From NCBI GenBank assembly GCA_900469475.1, contig UBXG01000004.1, positions 1-64,000 on the forward strand: DNA of 64,000 nucleotides, in the 5' to 3' direction. The translations under genes were made by a program, and so were the position numbers. The number at the start of each line of letters is the position of its first letter. Position 1 is the first letter of the stretch. Positions 1 through 9,011 of this stretch are shown in pieces. Under the pieces are notes generated by a model that did not search any database, had not been told where the DNA came from, and saw nothing but the letters and a program-made list of their open reading frames with translations. Source of the DNA: Hyphomicrobiales bacterium. GTDB lineage: Bacteria; Pseudomonadota; Alphaproteobacteria; Rhizobiales; Rhizobiaceae.

Positions 1-350
1 AAATCCTGCCCCCGCAACCAGTTCTCTCATACTTCAATCAATATAATGATTTGAGCGGCGCCCAACGGGCGTGAGCGGGACATGAACTGGGTGAATTTCG
101 TACAGACTTCAACAGACAGATGCGATTACCACGAAGTCAGAGACGATCTGTTTTCCTTCTTCGCGCTTTGGGTCGCAGCCTGTGGCAATAGCTTCATTGT
201 CGACTGCGTTCCGGCGTCTTCGATGCGTGGGCCACAGCCTTCACGAAACTGAAGTCGATGGGAGAGCCGTCTTTTCTCAGTGAGCGTCCGGTGAGCTGTT
301 TTTGCTGATCGGGCAAATCAGGCGATGTTCTAGCATTAGAACCAGCATTA
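1..350. other. No recognisable gene
   Basis: No convincing gene is visible in this stretch. Short open frames on both strands lack a plausible start and ribosome site. It lies directly upstream of a broken IS66-type gene and is probably decayed accessory DNA. No insertion-sequence terminal repeat could be identified. Confidence 0.4.
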
Positions 351-383
351 GTGCTGACATTAATACCAGAACAAAGAGGTTTG

Positions 384-800
384 ATGGCTCGCATAGAGAT
401 CATGTCCGGTACCGAGCGCAGACGGCGTTGGTCGGACGAGGCGAAGCTGAGGATACTTGCGGAAGCTGATGAGCCCGGTGCTCGCATTGGCGATGTGGCG
501 CGCCGGCACGACATTCATCCGGGCCAGATCCGCTTGTGGCGGCAATCATTCAGCTATGTCGATCGGCCAACGGTGTTCCTCCCGGTGGAAATCACCGAGG
601 ACGTTGGCGTAAGCCAGCCGTCCACCGCAGCAACGAGGCCGGCGGTCGTCGAGATCTTGCTTCGAAACGGTCGGAACTCGTTATACGCCATTGTCGCTTT
701 CGCCGGAAAGCTCGTCTATTCAGCTGAATGGCAGGGTCGGAGGTTCACATCCTGTCAAGCGTATCGTTGCTTCAGTTCGGAGGTTTTCGTCCGCTCTTAA
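384..800 (+). pseudogene. IS66-family accessory protein TnpA, broken remnant
   Basis: The first ~50 residues from ATG 384 carry the typical start of an IS66 TnpA/OrfA protein: a basic RRRRWSDEAK segment, then a helix-turn-helix around IGDVARRHDIHPGQIRLWRQ. The middle still resembles the family (VVEILLRNGR), where normal members continue with the conserved end of the protein. Here the frame instead runs into unrelated residues, which suggests a frameshift or deletion near position 670-690. No OrfB or transposase ORF follows, so this is a dead fragment. The family assignment is firm for the N-terminus only. An in-frame upstream ATG exists at 351, but the family usually starts close to the second one. 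Confidence 0.7.
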
Positions 801-1035
801 GTGGCTTAATTGCAGTGGTTCCGTCTGGTAGAGGAGCGAAAAACTCTGAAATGTCGCAGGACAAAGCGGCCGCCAGTTTCTCGAGGGTCGTCACGGTGGG
901 ATTTTTTCCACCGCGCTCCAGATAGCCTGCATAGGAACGCTCTATATCGGCCGCCAGCGCAAGGTCGTCCTGTGATATCCCTCTCAGAACCCGCAGACGT
1001 CTCAGATTTAGTGCAACTCGCTGCCGTGCATCCAT
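772..1035 (-). CDS. XRE-family helix-turn-helix regulator (small)
   Basis: An 87-residue protein consisting almost entirely of a Cro/C1-type helix-turn-helix. Residues ~5-65 read LNLRRLRVLRGISQDDLALAADIERSYAGYLERG, followed by the typical NPTVTTLEKLAAAL segment. Such single-domain proteins usually bind DNA as dimers and often come from phage, plasmid or toxin-antitoxin loci. The start is uncertain: ATG 1035 is used, a GTG lies four codons upstream, and neither has a clear Shine-Dalgarno sequence. It runs convergent to the IS66 remnant, which it overlaps slightly, and divergent from the next XRE gene. No target can be inferred. Confidence 0.75.
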   Translation of the reverse strand: MDARQRVALNLRRLRVLRGISQDDLALAADIERSYAGYLERGGKNPTVTTLEKLAAALSCDISEFFAPLPDGTTAIKPLKSGRKPPN

Positions 1036-1124
1036 TGGCGGAAACACAACATTTGACAGTGTACGAAACCACGTATTATAAAACTATGAAATCGATCTTT
1101 CACAAAGCATAGGCCTATCCGGTG

Positions 1125-1706
1125 ATGAGCAACGCGAGGATGCCATTAATGCATGATCGAGTGTTGAAGACGTCGACCGCAAACTCGCTGTGGCAATCCG
1201 TTCGGGGTAGGGGTGCTGCTCCAGATACGCAGTCGACCCACCTGATCGACCGCCATGTTGGCCAGCAACTGCGGATCATCAGAATGCGTTTCAACCTGCC
1301 CCAGACAGAACTCGGTCAATTGGTCGGCTTGAGCCACCAGCAGATCGAGCAATTCGAGAGCAGTAAGAACCGCATGAACGCCGCGGTCCTCTGTGAGGTG
1401 CCTAACTGCCTGAATGTTCCGATTGCACGCTTCTTCGAGGCTCTGCCTGAAGCTGAGTTAGCATCGTCGTACGACTGCTTGTCCGAGATAGACGAGTATT
1501 TTGCCGACCTGCCGACGAGCAAAGGCCGAGGCTTGGTCGAGAAGATTCTGCGTCTCCACCGCAGCTCAGAACCCGCGCCCTTGCCCAGATCAAGCTTGCG
1601 GCTGGCGATGACGAAGAGACGGCAGGCCAGCGAGACCTTGGCGGCGCAGAAACACTTGATTGACAGTGAGGAAGCAAATCATGAGCACGAACTACATCGT
1701 GATTGA
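1125..1706 (+). CDS. XRE-family regulator, PraR-like
   Basis: About 193 residues with a helix-turn-helix at ~45-100 (IDRHVGQQLRIIRMRFNLPQTELGQLVGLSHQQIEQFE), followed by a segment resembling the NRVGASRL...LNVPVSFFF part of rhizobial PraR-type regulators. In those species PraR represses quorum-sensing and biofilm genes. This copy is divergent: the usual YEKG is FESS and the C-terminus is unlike the family. It sits in decayed accessory DNA, so it is probably a paralogue rather than the chromosomal praR. The start is unclear: GTG 1122, ATG 1125, ATG 1140 and ATG 1149 are all in frame, and a GAGG at 1136-1139 would favour 1149. The end overlaps the next small gene by 26 bases. Confidence 0.65.
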   Translation: MSNARMPLMHDRVLKTSTANSLWQSVRGRGAAPDTQSTHLIDRHVGQQLRIIRMRFNLPQTELGQLVGLSHQQIEQFESSKNRMNAAVLCEVPNCLNVPIARFFEALPEAELASSYDCLSEIDEYFADLPTSKGRGLVEKILRLHRSSEPAPLPRSSLRLAMTKRRQASETLAAQKHLIDSEEANHEHELHRD

Positions 1707-1893
1707 GGACTGGTACGTCCTGACCGAAGCCGAAGCGATCGAGGTTGCAGTCGACCGGCATGGTGAAGATGAAACTACGTCGGTTGCCTATTGTGCGCTT
1801 GAGACATGGGGCGATCGTGGTGACCCAGAGTACCGGTTCTGGTTCGGTCTGTTTCTCAGACTGATACAGCGGGAACACGTCGGCTGGGCCTAG
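1681..1893 (+). CDS. Small hypothetical protein
   Basis: A 70-residue acidic protein beginning MSTNYIVIEDWYVLTEAEAIEVAV. ATG 1681 is chosen because AGTGAGGAAG lies 7-12 bases upstream. It starts inside the 3' end of the XRE gene, suggesting co-transcription. I recognise no domain, signal peptide or membrane segment. The regular codon use supports a real gene, but it may be a strain-specific accessory protein. Confidence 0.5.
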   Translation: MSTNYIVIEDWYVLTEAEAIEVAVDRHGEDETTSVAYCALETWGDRGDPEYRFWFGLFLRLIQREHVGWA

Positions 1894-1949
1894 AGATCAT
1901 GACGACGGCTGCCGTTCTCGTGCGTCAGACATGTGACGGAAACCGTGCA

Positions 1950-2126
1950 TCAATGCGGCTTCCGCATTCTGCTGAGTTCGGTAAAGGCGTTCAAAGGATC
2001 GTCGCTGTTGAGCGCGGCCCGCAATTGTTCGACCGATATCCCTATCCTTTGGGCAAGCTCGCGTTCGGTGTTGTCGACGGCTTGTCTCAGCTCGGAACCT
2101 TTGTTCGGGGCAGGGGATTTGGTCAT
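1950..2126 (-). CDS. Small hypothetical protein, possibly DUF3606-like
   Basis: A 58-residue frame starting MTKSPAPNKGSELRQAV. Its centre reads ELAQRIGISVEQLRAALNSDD, which resembles the ..GVSEEQLRAAV.. helix pair of short DUF3606-type rhizobial proteins. That likeness is by eye only. A GGAG lies about 11 bases before the ATG. The gene is convergent with the preceding small gene. Length and composition fit the many small unknown proteins found in rhizobial accessory regions. Confidence 0.45.
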   Translation of the reverse strand: MTKSPAPNKGSELRQAVDNTERELAQRIGISVEQLRAALNSDDPLNAFTELSRMRKPH

Positions 2127-2183
2127 GCGTGTGCTGGCTCCGGTTCATCGAGCAGTTTTACAAATTCAAGATCGGTACCATAG

Positions 2184-2366
2184 CACAGCTTGCTCGCGTC
2201 GACGGAATTGCAGCCAAAGCGCACGATTGCTGCGACGGGCGGGATCGAGTTGGCGCGCTATTCGACGCGGCAAATGGTGGAGATTGAGAACGCCATGGCC
2301 GAATATGCCGACCGGGTAGGTAAAGCATTCGGCCATGGCGCTGATCGACTTGCTGTTTCGATGTGA
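2184..2366 (+). pseudogene. Possible conjugal-transfer (TraA-type) fragment
   Basis: A 60-codon open frame without a start codon near its beginning. Its centre (LARYSTRQMVEIENAMAEYADR) resembles the segment of Ti-type TraA relaxase/helicase proteins in which a (F/Y)TTR.M...E..M motif precedes the helicase domain. The similarity is short and from memory. The fragment has lost the rest of the gene and contains a 14-base inverted repeat. Its presence would fit the mobile character of the first 2.7 kb. The surrounding 2127-2745 shows no other gene. Confidence 0.3.
2291..2340. repeat. 14-base perfect inverted repeat
   Basis: Arms at 2291-2304 and 2327-2340 (CGCCATGGCCGAAT and its exact complement) are separated by 22 bases. 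One extra GC pair can form inside if a two-base bulge is allowed. No T-run follows, so it is not a standard terminator. It may be a recombination or transfer scar. Confidence 0.6.
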
Positions 2367-2745
2367 CGAACAGGATACAGCACGATGCAGTCAAGGCGAG
2401 AGTCAAGGCTGGGCTACCCGGTCATGCGTCCGGACGCTGGCTGCGGCTCGCAAATGCTGGTTATGCCGTGATAGTTCGGCGTCGTAAAAGTCAGCACATT
2501 GCAGCAGTACAGGCCCCCTCATCTCGCCTCAATCGCTATTGTGCTCAGCTCTCGCAAGATCTCCGAACAGCTCCAACCCATTGTTCCTACACAATTCCGG
2601 CTGGAAAACCGCTGGACGCTCTTCTGGAGTTGCTCTGACGGAAGTCGATACCCGGTGTTGCAGCTCCCTCATAAACTGATTGCATAATAAGATCAGTCAT
2701 GCAATATGGATTCCAGTTGCAAGTTGCAATCGGATGGATTTTGTC

Positions 2746-3609
2746 ATGGAACGAACGAGATCATTCGCCGCCACCGAGACGTCAATCGAGGTCAAGGGAG
2801 CGAAGTTGCAGACCCAGGCTTTCGGTGATCCCTCCAGCCCGCCCATCATATTGATCATGGGAATGATGGCTTCGATGCTGTGGTGGCCGGACAGGTTCTG
2901 CGAGGCACTTGCTGCCCGCCAGCGCTATGTGATCCGGTACGACCAGCGCGACACCGGCCTCTCAACACATTATCCGCAAGGCGAACCCCGTTATTCGTTC
3001 ACCGATCTTGCCGACGATGCCATCGCCATTCTCGATGGCTACGGATTGGAAACGGCGCATGTGGCGGGCATGTCGATGGGCGGCGCCGTTGCGCAAGAAG
3101 TCGCGTTGCGTCATCCCCGGCGCGTGCGAACGCTTACGTTGATCAGCACATCACCGCTCGGCGTCGAGGGCTTGCCTTCTTCGACAGAGGCCTATCAGGA
3201 GTATTCCAGGTCGGCCGAAGCAATCGATTGGTCGAACCTCGAAGCTATTGCCGATTTCCTGCGTCGCGAGAAGGCCATGCTTGCCGGCACCAGGCATCCG
3301 CACGATCCTGACGCTGCAAGTACCTTGATTGCCCGCGACATGGCACGGGCGCCGTCATTTGCCAGTGCTACGAACCATTTCACGCTCGTGAGCGAGGAAA
3401 GGCCTGCAAGGCTTCAAGCCTCCGATATCAAGCTGCCGGTCCTTGCGATCCACGGCACAGCCGATCCGCTGTTTCCCATAGAGCACGGGGAGGCCTTCAC
3501 AAAGGTCGTCCGAGACGCGCGGTTGCACCGGGTCGAAGGTGGAGGGCACGAAATCCACGAGCGCGACATTGGCGAGATCGTGCAGGCCATCATCGATCAT
3601 ACAGCCTGA
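2746..3609 (+). CDS. Alpha/beta hydrolase
   Basis: A 287-residue alpha/beta-hydrolase-fold enzyme. The oxyanion-region loop (LIMGMMASMLWWP) is near residue 40 and the nucleophile elbow GMSMGG places Ser near residue 110. A late HGTADPLFP supplies an acidic residue and GGGHEIHE the catalytic His. The DQRDTGLS motif is typical of the esterase/lactonase/haloperoxidase-like subgroup. The substrate cannot be told. ATG 2746 gives the family-like N-terminus; in-frame ATGs at 2680 and 2734 exist and none has a strong ribosome site. It stands alone, facing the flavoprotein gene that follows. Confidence 0.8.
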   Translation: MERTRSFAATETSIEVKGAKLQTQAFGDPSSPPIILIMGMMASMLWWPDRFCEALAARQRYVIRYDQRDTGLSTHYPQGEPRYSFTDLADDAIAILDGYGLETAHVAGMSMGGAVAQEVALRHPRRVRTLTLISTSPLGVEGLPSSTEAYQEYSRSAEAIDWSNLEAIADFLRREKAMLAGTRHPHDPDAASTLIARDMARAPSFASATNHFTLVSEERPARLQASDIKLPVLAIHGTADPLFPIEHGEAFTKVVRDARLHRVEGGGHEIHERDIGEIVQAIIDHTA

Positions 3610-3674
3610 CAGACGACCGGCCCGAGAGACAACCGGAAAGCCAGGCATGACCTCGCTTTCCGGTTCGTTAGAGA

Positions 3675-6236
3675 TCAGCTTCTCGGCTTCAGGTTCTCTG
3701 CGTCATAGAGCGGCTTGTAGCCGACGCCGGCAACTTCGACCGGATAGGTTTCGCCGAAATATTCGACCTTCAGTTTGCGGCCTTCCTGGGCATAGGACCA
3801 GGGGAGGTAGGCGAGCGCGATATTCTTGCCGATGGTCGGGCCATAGGCGATCGAGGTGGTGAAGGAGCGGCGGCCGAGCTCGTCGACGAGGGTCTCTCCG
3901 GTTTCGGGATCCATGACCGGCAGGATGCCGACGGGGTAGCGGGCAACGCCGTTGGAGTCGATGTTATCGGTCACGACGAGCGAGCAGAGCATGGCCGGCT
4001 GATGCTCGCGGGCGCGATATTCGAGGTGCTTCGCCTTGCCGCGGAAATCGGCGTCCTTGACCTTCGGGCGGGCGAGATCGGCTTCGAGAAGGTTATATTC
4101 CGTCAGTAGGTCGGCATTCTGCAGGCGAAGGCTCTTTTCCATACGGCGGCTGTTGGCATAGGTCTCGACACCGACGGCGATCGCGCCGGTCGAGCGCAGC
4201 GCATCCCATACGGCCAGCGCGTCGCCATAGGCCATGTGCAGTTCCCAGCCCTGTTCGCCGACATAGGAAATGCGGAATGCAGTGACGTTCTTGCCGGCAA
4301 TGCGGATCTGCTTGATCGCGGCGAAGGGGAAGTTTTCGTGCGTGAGGTTTTCCGGGCTTTCGACCACCTTCTGCAGGTTAGTGCGAGCATTCGGTCCCCA
4401 GATGCCGATGGTGACGTAGCGTTCGGTGACGTCGGTGATCGTGACGTCAAAACCCTTGTCTTCGGCAACGCGGCGCATGTAGTGGAAATCGCGCGGGCCG
4501 GCGTCGGCGCCGTCGATCAGACGGCAGCGGTCGGCCATGCGGATGACAGTGAAGTCGGCGCGCACCATGCCCTCGTCGTCGAGGAAGTGGGTGTAGATGC
4601 CCTTGCCGATATTGGCGTCGCCGCCGATCTTGGCCGCGCAAAGCCATTCCAGCAGTTCGACATGATCGGGGCCTTCGATGTCGTACATGGCGAAATGTGA
4701 GAGGTTGATGATGCCGCAATCCTCGCTCAGTGCCAGGTGCTCGGCATTGGAGACGCGCCAGAAATGGCGGTTGTCCCATTCGTTTTCGCGTACCGGGATG
4801 CGATCGCCGTATTTTTCCAGCAGACGCTCGTTGGCGGCATAGCCATGAGCACGCTCCCAGCCGCCAAGTTCCATGAAGTAGCCGCCGAGCTCTTTTTCTC
4901 GTTCATAGAAGGGCGAGCGACGGACATTGCGGCCGGTCGCATAGGGCTCGCGCGGGTGGACTGCAGGATTGTAGATCTTCTGCGCAGCCTCGGTACAGCG
5001 GCCTTCGATGAAGCTCTCTTCCAGCATATGCGGGTAGAAGCGGGAATAATCGATCCTGTTGTGATCGATCGGCGTGCGGCCGTCGGTCATCCAGTCGGCA
5101 ACGAGCTTGCCGAAGCCGGGGCCGTCCTTCACCCAGATCGCGACGCAATACCAGAGGCCGCGGACCTTCTGGCTTTCACCGACGGACGGACCGCCATCGG
5201 TGGTGACCTGCAACAGACCGTTGAAGGAATGGCCTTCATTGTAGCCGAGTTCGCCGAGGATCGGCGTCAGTTCCATGGCGCGTTCGAGCGGCTCGATGAT
5301 CTGTTCCATATCGAGATCGCGCTGTGAAGGCGAAAGGCGGGCCTCATGCTTTTCAAGGAGATCGCGGGGATGGCAGAGGCGCGGGTTCTTCTCTTCGTAG
5401 TAACCCCATTCGATCTGGCCGCCTTCGGCGGTCTTCGGGTCGCCGGTGTCGCGCATATAGGCGGAATTGCCCTGGTCGCGCATCAGCGGGAAGCCGATTT
5501 CCTTGCCGGTGTTGGCAAACTCATTATAGGGGCCGAAGAAGGTCAGCGGGTGGTCCACCGGCATGACCGGCAGGTCCTCGCCGACCATTTCGGCGATCAG
5601 GCGGCCCCAGAGGCCGGCGCAGACGATGACATATTCGGCTTCGATCGTGCCGCGATGGGTGACGACGCCGCTAATGCGGCCGTCTTTCACGATCAGAGAC
5701 TGGGCCGGCGTATTGGCGAAGGACTGCAGCTTGCCGCTCTTTTCGCCCTGGTCGATCAGCTTGCCGGCAACGGTCTGAGAGCGGGGAATGACGAGGCCGG
5801 CATCCGGGTCCCACATCCCGCCCTGAACCATGCTTTCCTCGATCAGCGGGAATTTTTCCTTGATCTCGGCGGGGTCGATCAAGCTCACGCGCGTGCCAAA
5901 GGCCTTGCCCGAGGTCACCTTGCGCTTGATTTCGGCCATGCGGTCGTCATCGCCGACGCGGGCGACTTCGAGGCCGCCGACGCGGGCATAGTGGCCGAGC
6001 TTATCGTAGAAATCGATGGAGTAGAGGGTCGTCCAGCAGGACAGGAAATCGTGGCTGGTCGTGTAGCAGAAGTCGGAGGCATGCGCCGTCGAGCCGATAT
6101 CCGTCGGGATGCCTGATTTGTCGATGCCGACAATATCGTCCCAGCCGCGCTCGATCAGATGATGAGCGATCGATGCGCCGACGATACCGCCAAGCCCGAT
6201 GATGACGACCTTCGCCTTTTGAGGAAATACTGCCAT
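3675..6236 (-). CDS. FAD-dependent oxidoreductase with GcvT domains (dimethylglycine/sarcosine dehydrogenase-like)
   Basis: An 853-residue protein, the usual length of the DMGDH/SARDH family. The N-terminal FAD-binding motif is KVVIIGLGGIVGASIAHHL (residues ~9-27). A DAO-type oxidoreductase domain runs to ~385, followed by the FAD-oxidoreductase middle domain and two C-terminal GcvT-like folate-binding domains (~450-840). The family oxidatively demethylates N-methylated glycines and passes the one-carbon unit to tetrahydrofolate. In rhizobia such enzymes serve choline, betaine or sarcosine breakdown. The exact substrate is inferred, and the GSTAHASDFCYT region differs from the common GSTWHAAG. 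It is preceded on the same strand by a binding-protein gene 190 bases upstream; co-transcription is possible but the hairpin between them argues against it. Confidence 0.85.
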   Translation of the reverse strand: MAVFPQKAKVVIIGLGGIVGASIAHHLIERGWDDIVGIDKSGIPTDIGSTAHASDFCYTTSHDFLSCWTTLYSIDFYDKLGHYARVGGLEVARVGDDDRMAEIKRKVTSGKAFGTRVSLIDPAEIKEKFPLIEESMVQGGMWDPDAGLVIPRSQTVAGKLIDQGEKSGKLQSFANTPAQSLIVKDGRISGVVTHRGTIEAEYVIVCAGLWGRLIAEMVGEDLPVMPVDHPLTFFGPYNEFANTGKEIGFPLMRDQGNSAYMRDTGDPKTAEGGQIEWGYYEEKNPRLCHPRDLLEKHEARLSPSQRDLDMEQIIEPLERAMELTPILGELGYNEGHSFNGLLQVTTDGGPSVGESQKVRGLWYCVAIWVKDGPGFGKLVADWMTDGRTPIDHNRIDYSRFYPHMLEESFIEGRCTEAAQKIYNPAVHPREPYATGRNVRRSPFYEREKELGGYFMELGGWERAHGYAANERLLEKYGDRIPVRENEWDNRHFWRVSNAEHLALSEDCGIINLSHFAMYDIEGPDHVELLEWLCAAKIGGDANIGKGIYTHFLDDEGMVRADFTVIRMADRCRLIDGADAGPRDFHYMRRVAEDKGFDVTITDVTERYVTIGIWGPNARTNLQKVVESPENLTHENFPFAAIKQIRIAGKNVTAFRISYVGEQGWELHMAYGDALAVWDALRSTGAIAVGVETYANSRRMEKSLRLQNADLLTEYNLLEADLARPKVKDADFRGKAKHLEYRAREHQPAMLCSLVVTDNIDSNGVARYPVGILPVMDPETGETLVDELGRRSFTTSIAYGPTIGKNIALAYLPWSYAQEGRKLKVEYFGETYPVEVAGVGYKPLYDAENLKPRS

Positions 6237-6388
6237 TGCGTGCGACCCTGATTGATACTGAAAACGGATTTTATGATGTGTGCGGCGGCGACCAGAGCCT
6301 GTCTACGACATATTCAAGATGCTTGCACGACGACCATCATGCCGTCCTATCAGGAAATGGCTGGGTTTGTCGGCGACATATGCTGATC

Positions 6389-6417
6389 GGAGATGTCGCA
6401 AAGGCGACGGCATCTCC
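6389..6417. terminator. Hairpin after the binding-protein gene
   Basis: Arms GGAGATG (6389-6395) and CATCTCC (6411-6417) form a stem with an inner TCGC/GCGA pairing. It lies ten bases past the stop of the minus-strand gene ending at 6427. There is no clear T-run, so the terminator call is tentative. Confidence 0.45.
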
Positions 6418-6426
6418 TGAATGCGC

Positions 6427-7317
6427 TTATTGCGGGATCGACTGCATCATGATCTCGCGTCGCAGGATCGGGCCTTCCTGGCCGAAATAGGTCGTCAGCA
6501 ACTTCGCGAAATCGTCCGACTGGTAGGTCTCGGTCAGCGTCTGATCGACGAGCAGGCGGAAGGCGGAGTCATCCTGCCGGAGGGCTATGCCATAGGGCTC
6601 GTGCGTGAAGAGGCGGTTGCCGATCGCGAGCGTGGACGGACTATGGGCATGGGAAGCGAGATCGAAGAGCAGGGCGCGATCGGCGAAATAGGCATCGATC
6701 TTATGGTTTTCGAGCGCGGCCAAGCCGTCCTGATGCGTGGCGAAATCGGCGATCCGCGTCTTCGGCACGTCGGAACCTAGCGCCTCGCGCAGCGTCGCGC
6801 CCGTCGTCGTGTCGGCGCGAACGCCGATCGTGCTCGTCGCGGGGGCCGGCTTGGCCGAAACCTGCGCCAGCCGCTTGTCGAGGAACAAAGCCATTAGATA
6901 ATCGGGCGAATCCTTGCGCAGCAGGGCGCTGGCACCGGTGATGAAGATCGGCTGCGAGAAGTCGACGCTCTGACGCCGTCCGAGATTGATGGTGATGGCG
7001 CCGCAGAGAAGATCGACCTGACCGCTCTTCACCGCATCGAAACCATCGGCGAGCGTCGTTTCGACATAGTCGCGCTTGAGATTGGCGACCTTGGTCCCGA
7101 CAGCATCGGCAATCTTGCCGCAGAGGTCGATGGCATATCCCGTTGGGTTGCCGTCCTTCTTCTTGAAGGAGAATGGTTCCTCGTCGCTGATATAGCCGAT
7201 CCGGATCGTGCCCTTTTGGGCGATGAGATCCAGCGTTTGCGCGGCCGTAGCCGTGTAGGCGGATATGCCGAGGATAATGCCTGCCAGAACCAGTCGTCTC
7301 ATGCAACGTGCCGGCAT
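6427..7317 (-). CDS. Amino-acid-type ABC transporter substrate-binding protein
   Basis: A 296-residue periplasmic binding protein of the family-3 (polar amino acid) type. ATG 7317 is chosen because GGAG lies nine bases upstream. A signal peptide (RRLVLAGIILGISAYTATA, ending about residue 25) precedes the mature start QTLDLIAQKGTIRIGYISDEEPFSF. The core shows GYAIDLCGKIADAV, FDAVKSGQVDLLCGAITI and an R..VDFSQPIFITG ligand-site region, all typical of glutamate/aspartate-like binders. No permease or ATPase gene is adjacent, so it must use a partner elsewhere or act as an orphan. The ligand is unknown; the neighbouring demethylating flavoprotein makes an N-methyl amino acid an attractive guess only. 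Confidence 0.85.
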   Translation of the reverse strand: MPARCMRRLVLAGIILGISAYTATAAQTLDLIAQKGTIRIGYISDEEPFSFKKKDGNPTGYAIDLCGKIADAVGTKVANLKRDYVETTLADGFDAVKSGQVDLLCGAITINLGRRQSVDFSQPIFITGASALLRKDSPDYLMALFLDKRLAQVSAKPAPATSTIGVRADTTTGATLREALGSDVPKTRIADFATHQDGLAALENHKIDAYFADRALLFDLASHAHSPSTLAIGNRLFTHEPYGIALRQDDSAFRLLVDQTLTETYQSDDFAKLLTTYFGQEGPILRREIMMQSIPQ

Positions 7318-7463
7318 GATCCTGATCTCCAAAAGAAAATTGGGCAATCGCAAAGGCTTAGGCGCAGATTATGGCCTGACGGTTTTTTGTCAACGATGGA
7401 TTGTCCTTGATCGCCTGCCGTCGAGCAGAGGTGGCGGCCTTTCCTGTTGCGAAGATCGGCTTT

Positions 7464-8327
7464 TCAGCGAGACAGACTATGATTAGCGGCCCAGCTGGAG
7501 ATGGCGGCCGCAATCGCTTGGGGCTGATCTTCCGGCGCGATATGCCTTGCCGGTCCGCAATTTTCGATCTCCAATCCGGCAATATTCTCGCGGCACCAGT
7601 CTATCATCCTTTCGCCGACCAGCAGCGTCTCCGCCGGACCATCGAAAGTCAGCAGCAGTTTCGGGATACCTTCGCTGCGGGCAAGCCAGACATCATAGGC
7701 TTCGATGCGCGCGACGACATCGGCGGGTTCGCCTTCGATCGGCATCGCGCGCGGCCAGGCAAGCAGCGGACGGCGGCTTTCGCGCGTCGGGTAGGGCGCG
7801 CGATAGACGGCATGATCCTCGGCGCTCAATTCGTTCAGGACCGTAGCTTTCAGTGCCTGTTCGATGAAGAAATTCTCGTCGAGAACCTTCGCTTCGCCCG
7901 TGCCCGGTGAGCGCAGCAGTTCATAGCGAGCCCGTGCATTCGGCAGGTCGTTCCAGGTCAAAGGCCTGATGATCGTTTCCATGAAGGCGATGCCGCGCAC
8001 GCGTTCCGGATGGCGGGCGGCCCAGTCGAATGCGAGTGCGCCGCCCCAATCATGGCCGATCAATACGACATCACCGAGCGCGAGTTTGTCGAACCAAGCT
8101 TCGAGATAGCGTGCATGGTCGTCAAATGAATAGGCGATATCGGGTTTGCCGGACTGGCCCATGCCAATGAGGTCGGGAGCCAGGCAGCGGGCACGCACGG
8201 CAAGGGCCGGGCTGATATTCCTCCACAGATAGGATGAGGTCGGATTGCCATGCAGGAAGACGAAGGGTGTTCCCGTTCCGGCATCCTCGTAGAAGATCGT
8301 CGAGTCCAGCACATTGAGGGAGGGCAT
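7464..8327 (-). CDS. Haloalkane dehalogenase-like alpha/beta hydrolase
   Basis: A 287-residue protein closely following the HLD-II group (LinB/DmbA type). HGNPTSSYLWRN supplies the halide-binding Asn, GHDWGGALAFDWAARHPERV supplies the Asp nucleophile followed by Trp, and the end carries ARHIAPEDQP with the catalytic His. These features fit hydrolytic removal of halide from haloalkanes, but close relatives also hydrolyse other substrates. ATG 8327 has GAGAGGA seven bases upstream. The frame stays open further 5' but overlaps the divergent MarR gene, so the short start is right. The shared upstream region carries two MarR-type sites, making regulation by that MarR likely. Confidence 0.85.
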   Translation of the reverse strand: MPSLNVLDSTIFYEDAGTGTPFVFLHGNPTSSYLWRNISPALAVRARCLAPDLIGMGQSGKPDIAYSFDDHARYLEAWFDKLALGDVVLIGHDWGGALAFDWAARHPERVRGIAFMETIIRPLTWNDLPNARARYELLRSPGTGEAKVLDENFFIEQALKATVLNELSAEDHAVYRAPYPTRESRRPLLAWPRAMPIEGEPADVVARIEAYDVWLARSEGIPKLLLTFDGPAETLLVGERMIDWCRENIAGLEIENCGPARHIAPEDQPQAIAAAISSWAANHSLSR

Positions 8328-8357
8328 GTGGGTATCCTCTCGTGAAATAAAATGGTA

Positions 8358-8399
8358 AGGTACCTGTCTATTTAACATAATAGTCAGGCACCTGTCTAT
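8358..8399. promoter_or_regulatory. Paired operator-like sites between dehalogenase and MarR
   Basis: Two copies of ACCTGTCTAT (8362-8371 and 8390-8399) each overlap an AGG(T/C)ACCT core. The second forms an almost perfect 20-base dyad at 8380-8399. The spacing between core centres is 28 bases. The same core pair occurs at 17337-17370 in front of another marR gene. These are the expected place and shape for a MarR autoregulatory operator controlling both divergent genes. Confidence 0.65.
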
Positions 8400-8402
8400 A
8401 TC

Positions 8403-8882
8403 ATGAAAGATTGTGTTCCCACTCGCCCGTCCCTGGGCCTGCTGCTGCGGCTCGTGCATCAACATTGGACACAGGATGTCGAAGCCGCGCTGGAAGAGGC
8501 CGGTTATGGCGATATCCGACCACCGCACGCCAATGTGTTTACCTTCATGCGTCCGGAAGGAGTTCAGGTGAGTGAGCTCACTCGGCTTGCCCATGTCCGC
8601 AAGCAGACGATGACGCAGGCAGTAGAGGAGTTGGAGCGCCTGGGTTATGTCGAGCGCCGACCGGATCCTGACGATCGACGTGCAAGACTTGTGCTTCTGA
8701 CCGAGCGTGGCAGAGGCGTGCGGCCAATAGCAGCGGCAACGGGTCGCCTTGTGGATCAGCGCTGGTCCGATATCGCCGGTTCTGAGGAGATTAATGCGTT
8801 GAAGCAGGCTTTGCAGGAGGTGCTCGGCAAGCTCCGCGGCGACCGGGATTCCGCAGAGCCGATGGACGAGGCGGCGACATAG
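8403..8882 (+). CDS. MarR-family transcriptional regulator
   Basis: A 159-residue winged-helix protein. LTRLAHVRKQTMTQAVEELERLGYVERRPDPDDRRARLVLLTERG is the classic MarR recognition helix and wing at ~60-105, flanked by dimerisation helices. It is divergent from the dehalogenase-like hydrolase with 75 bases between the starts. That interval contains two operator-like dyads, the last ending three bases before the ATG, so the protein probably represses itself and the hydrolase until an aromatic or halogenated ligand binds. No Shine-Dalgarno sequence is visible before ATG 8403. Confidence 0.88.
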   Translation: MKDCVPTRPSLGLLLRLVHQHWTQDVEAALEEAGYGDIRPPHANVFTFMRPEGVQVSELTRLAHVRKQTMTQAVEELERLGYVERRPDPDDRRARLVLLTERGRGVRPIAAATGRLVDQRWSDIAGSEEINALKQALQEVLGKLRGDRDSAEPMDEAAT

Positions 8883-9011
8883 GAGTTCTGGTGATCTGCC
8901 TGAGATATGCGGGCCGCACACTTTCGAGCGCTATCACGAAGAGTTTCGTTACTCCGTTCTGGTTTATGGCCTATCTCTCCTCCACGACCGTCAAGCGAAG
9001 GGGATGTGCCG

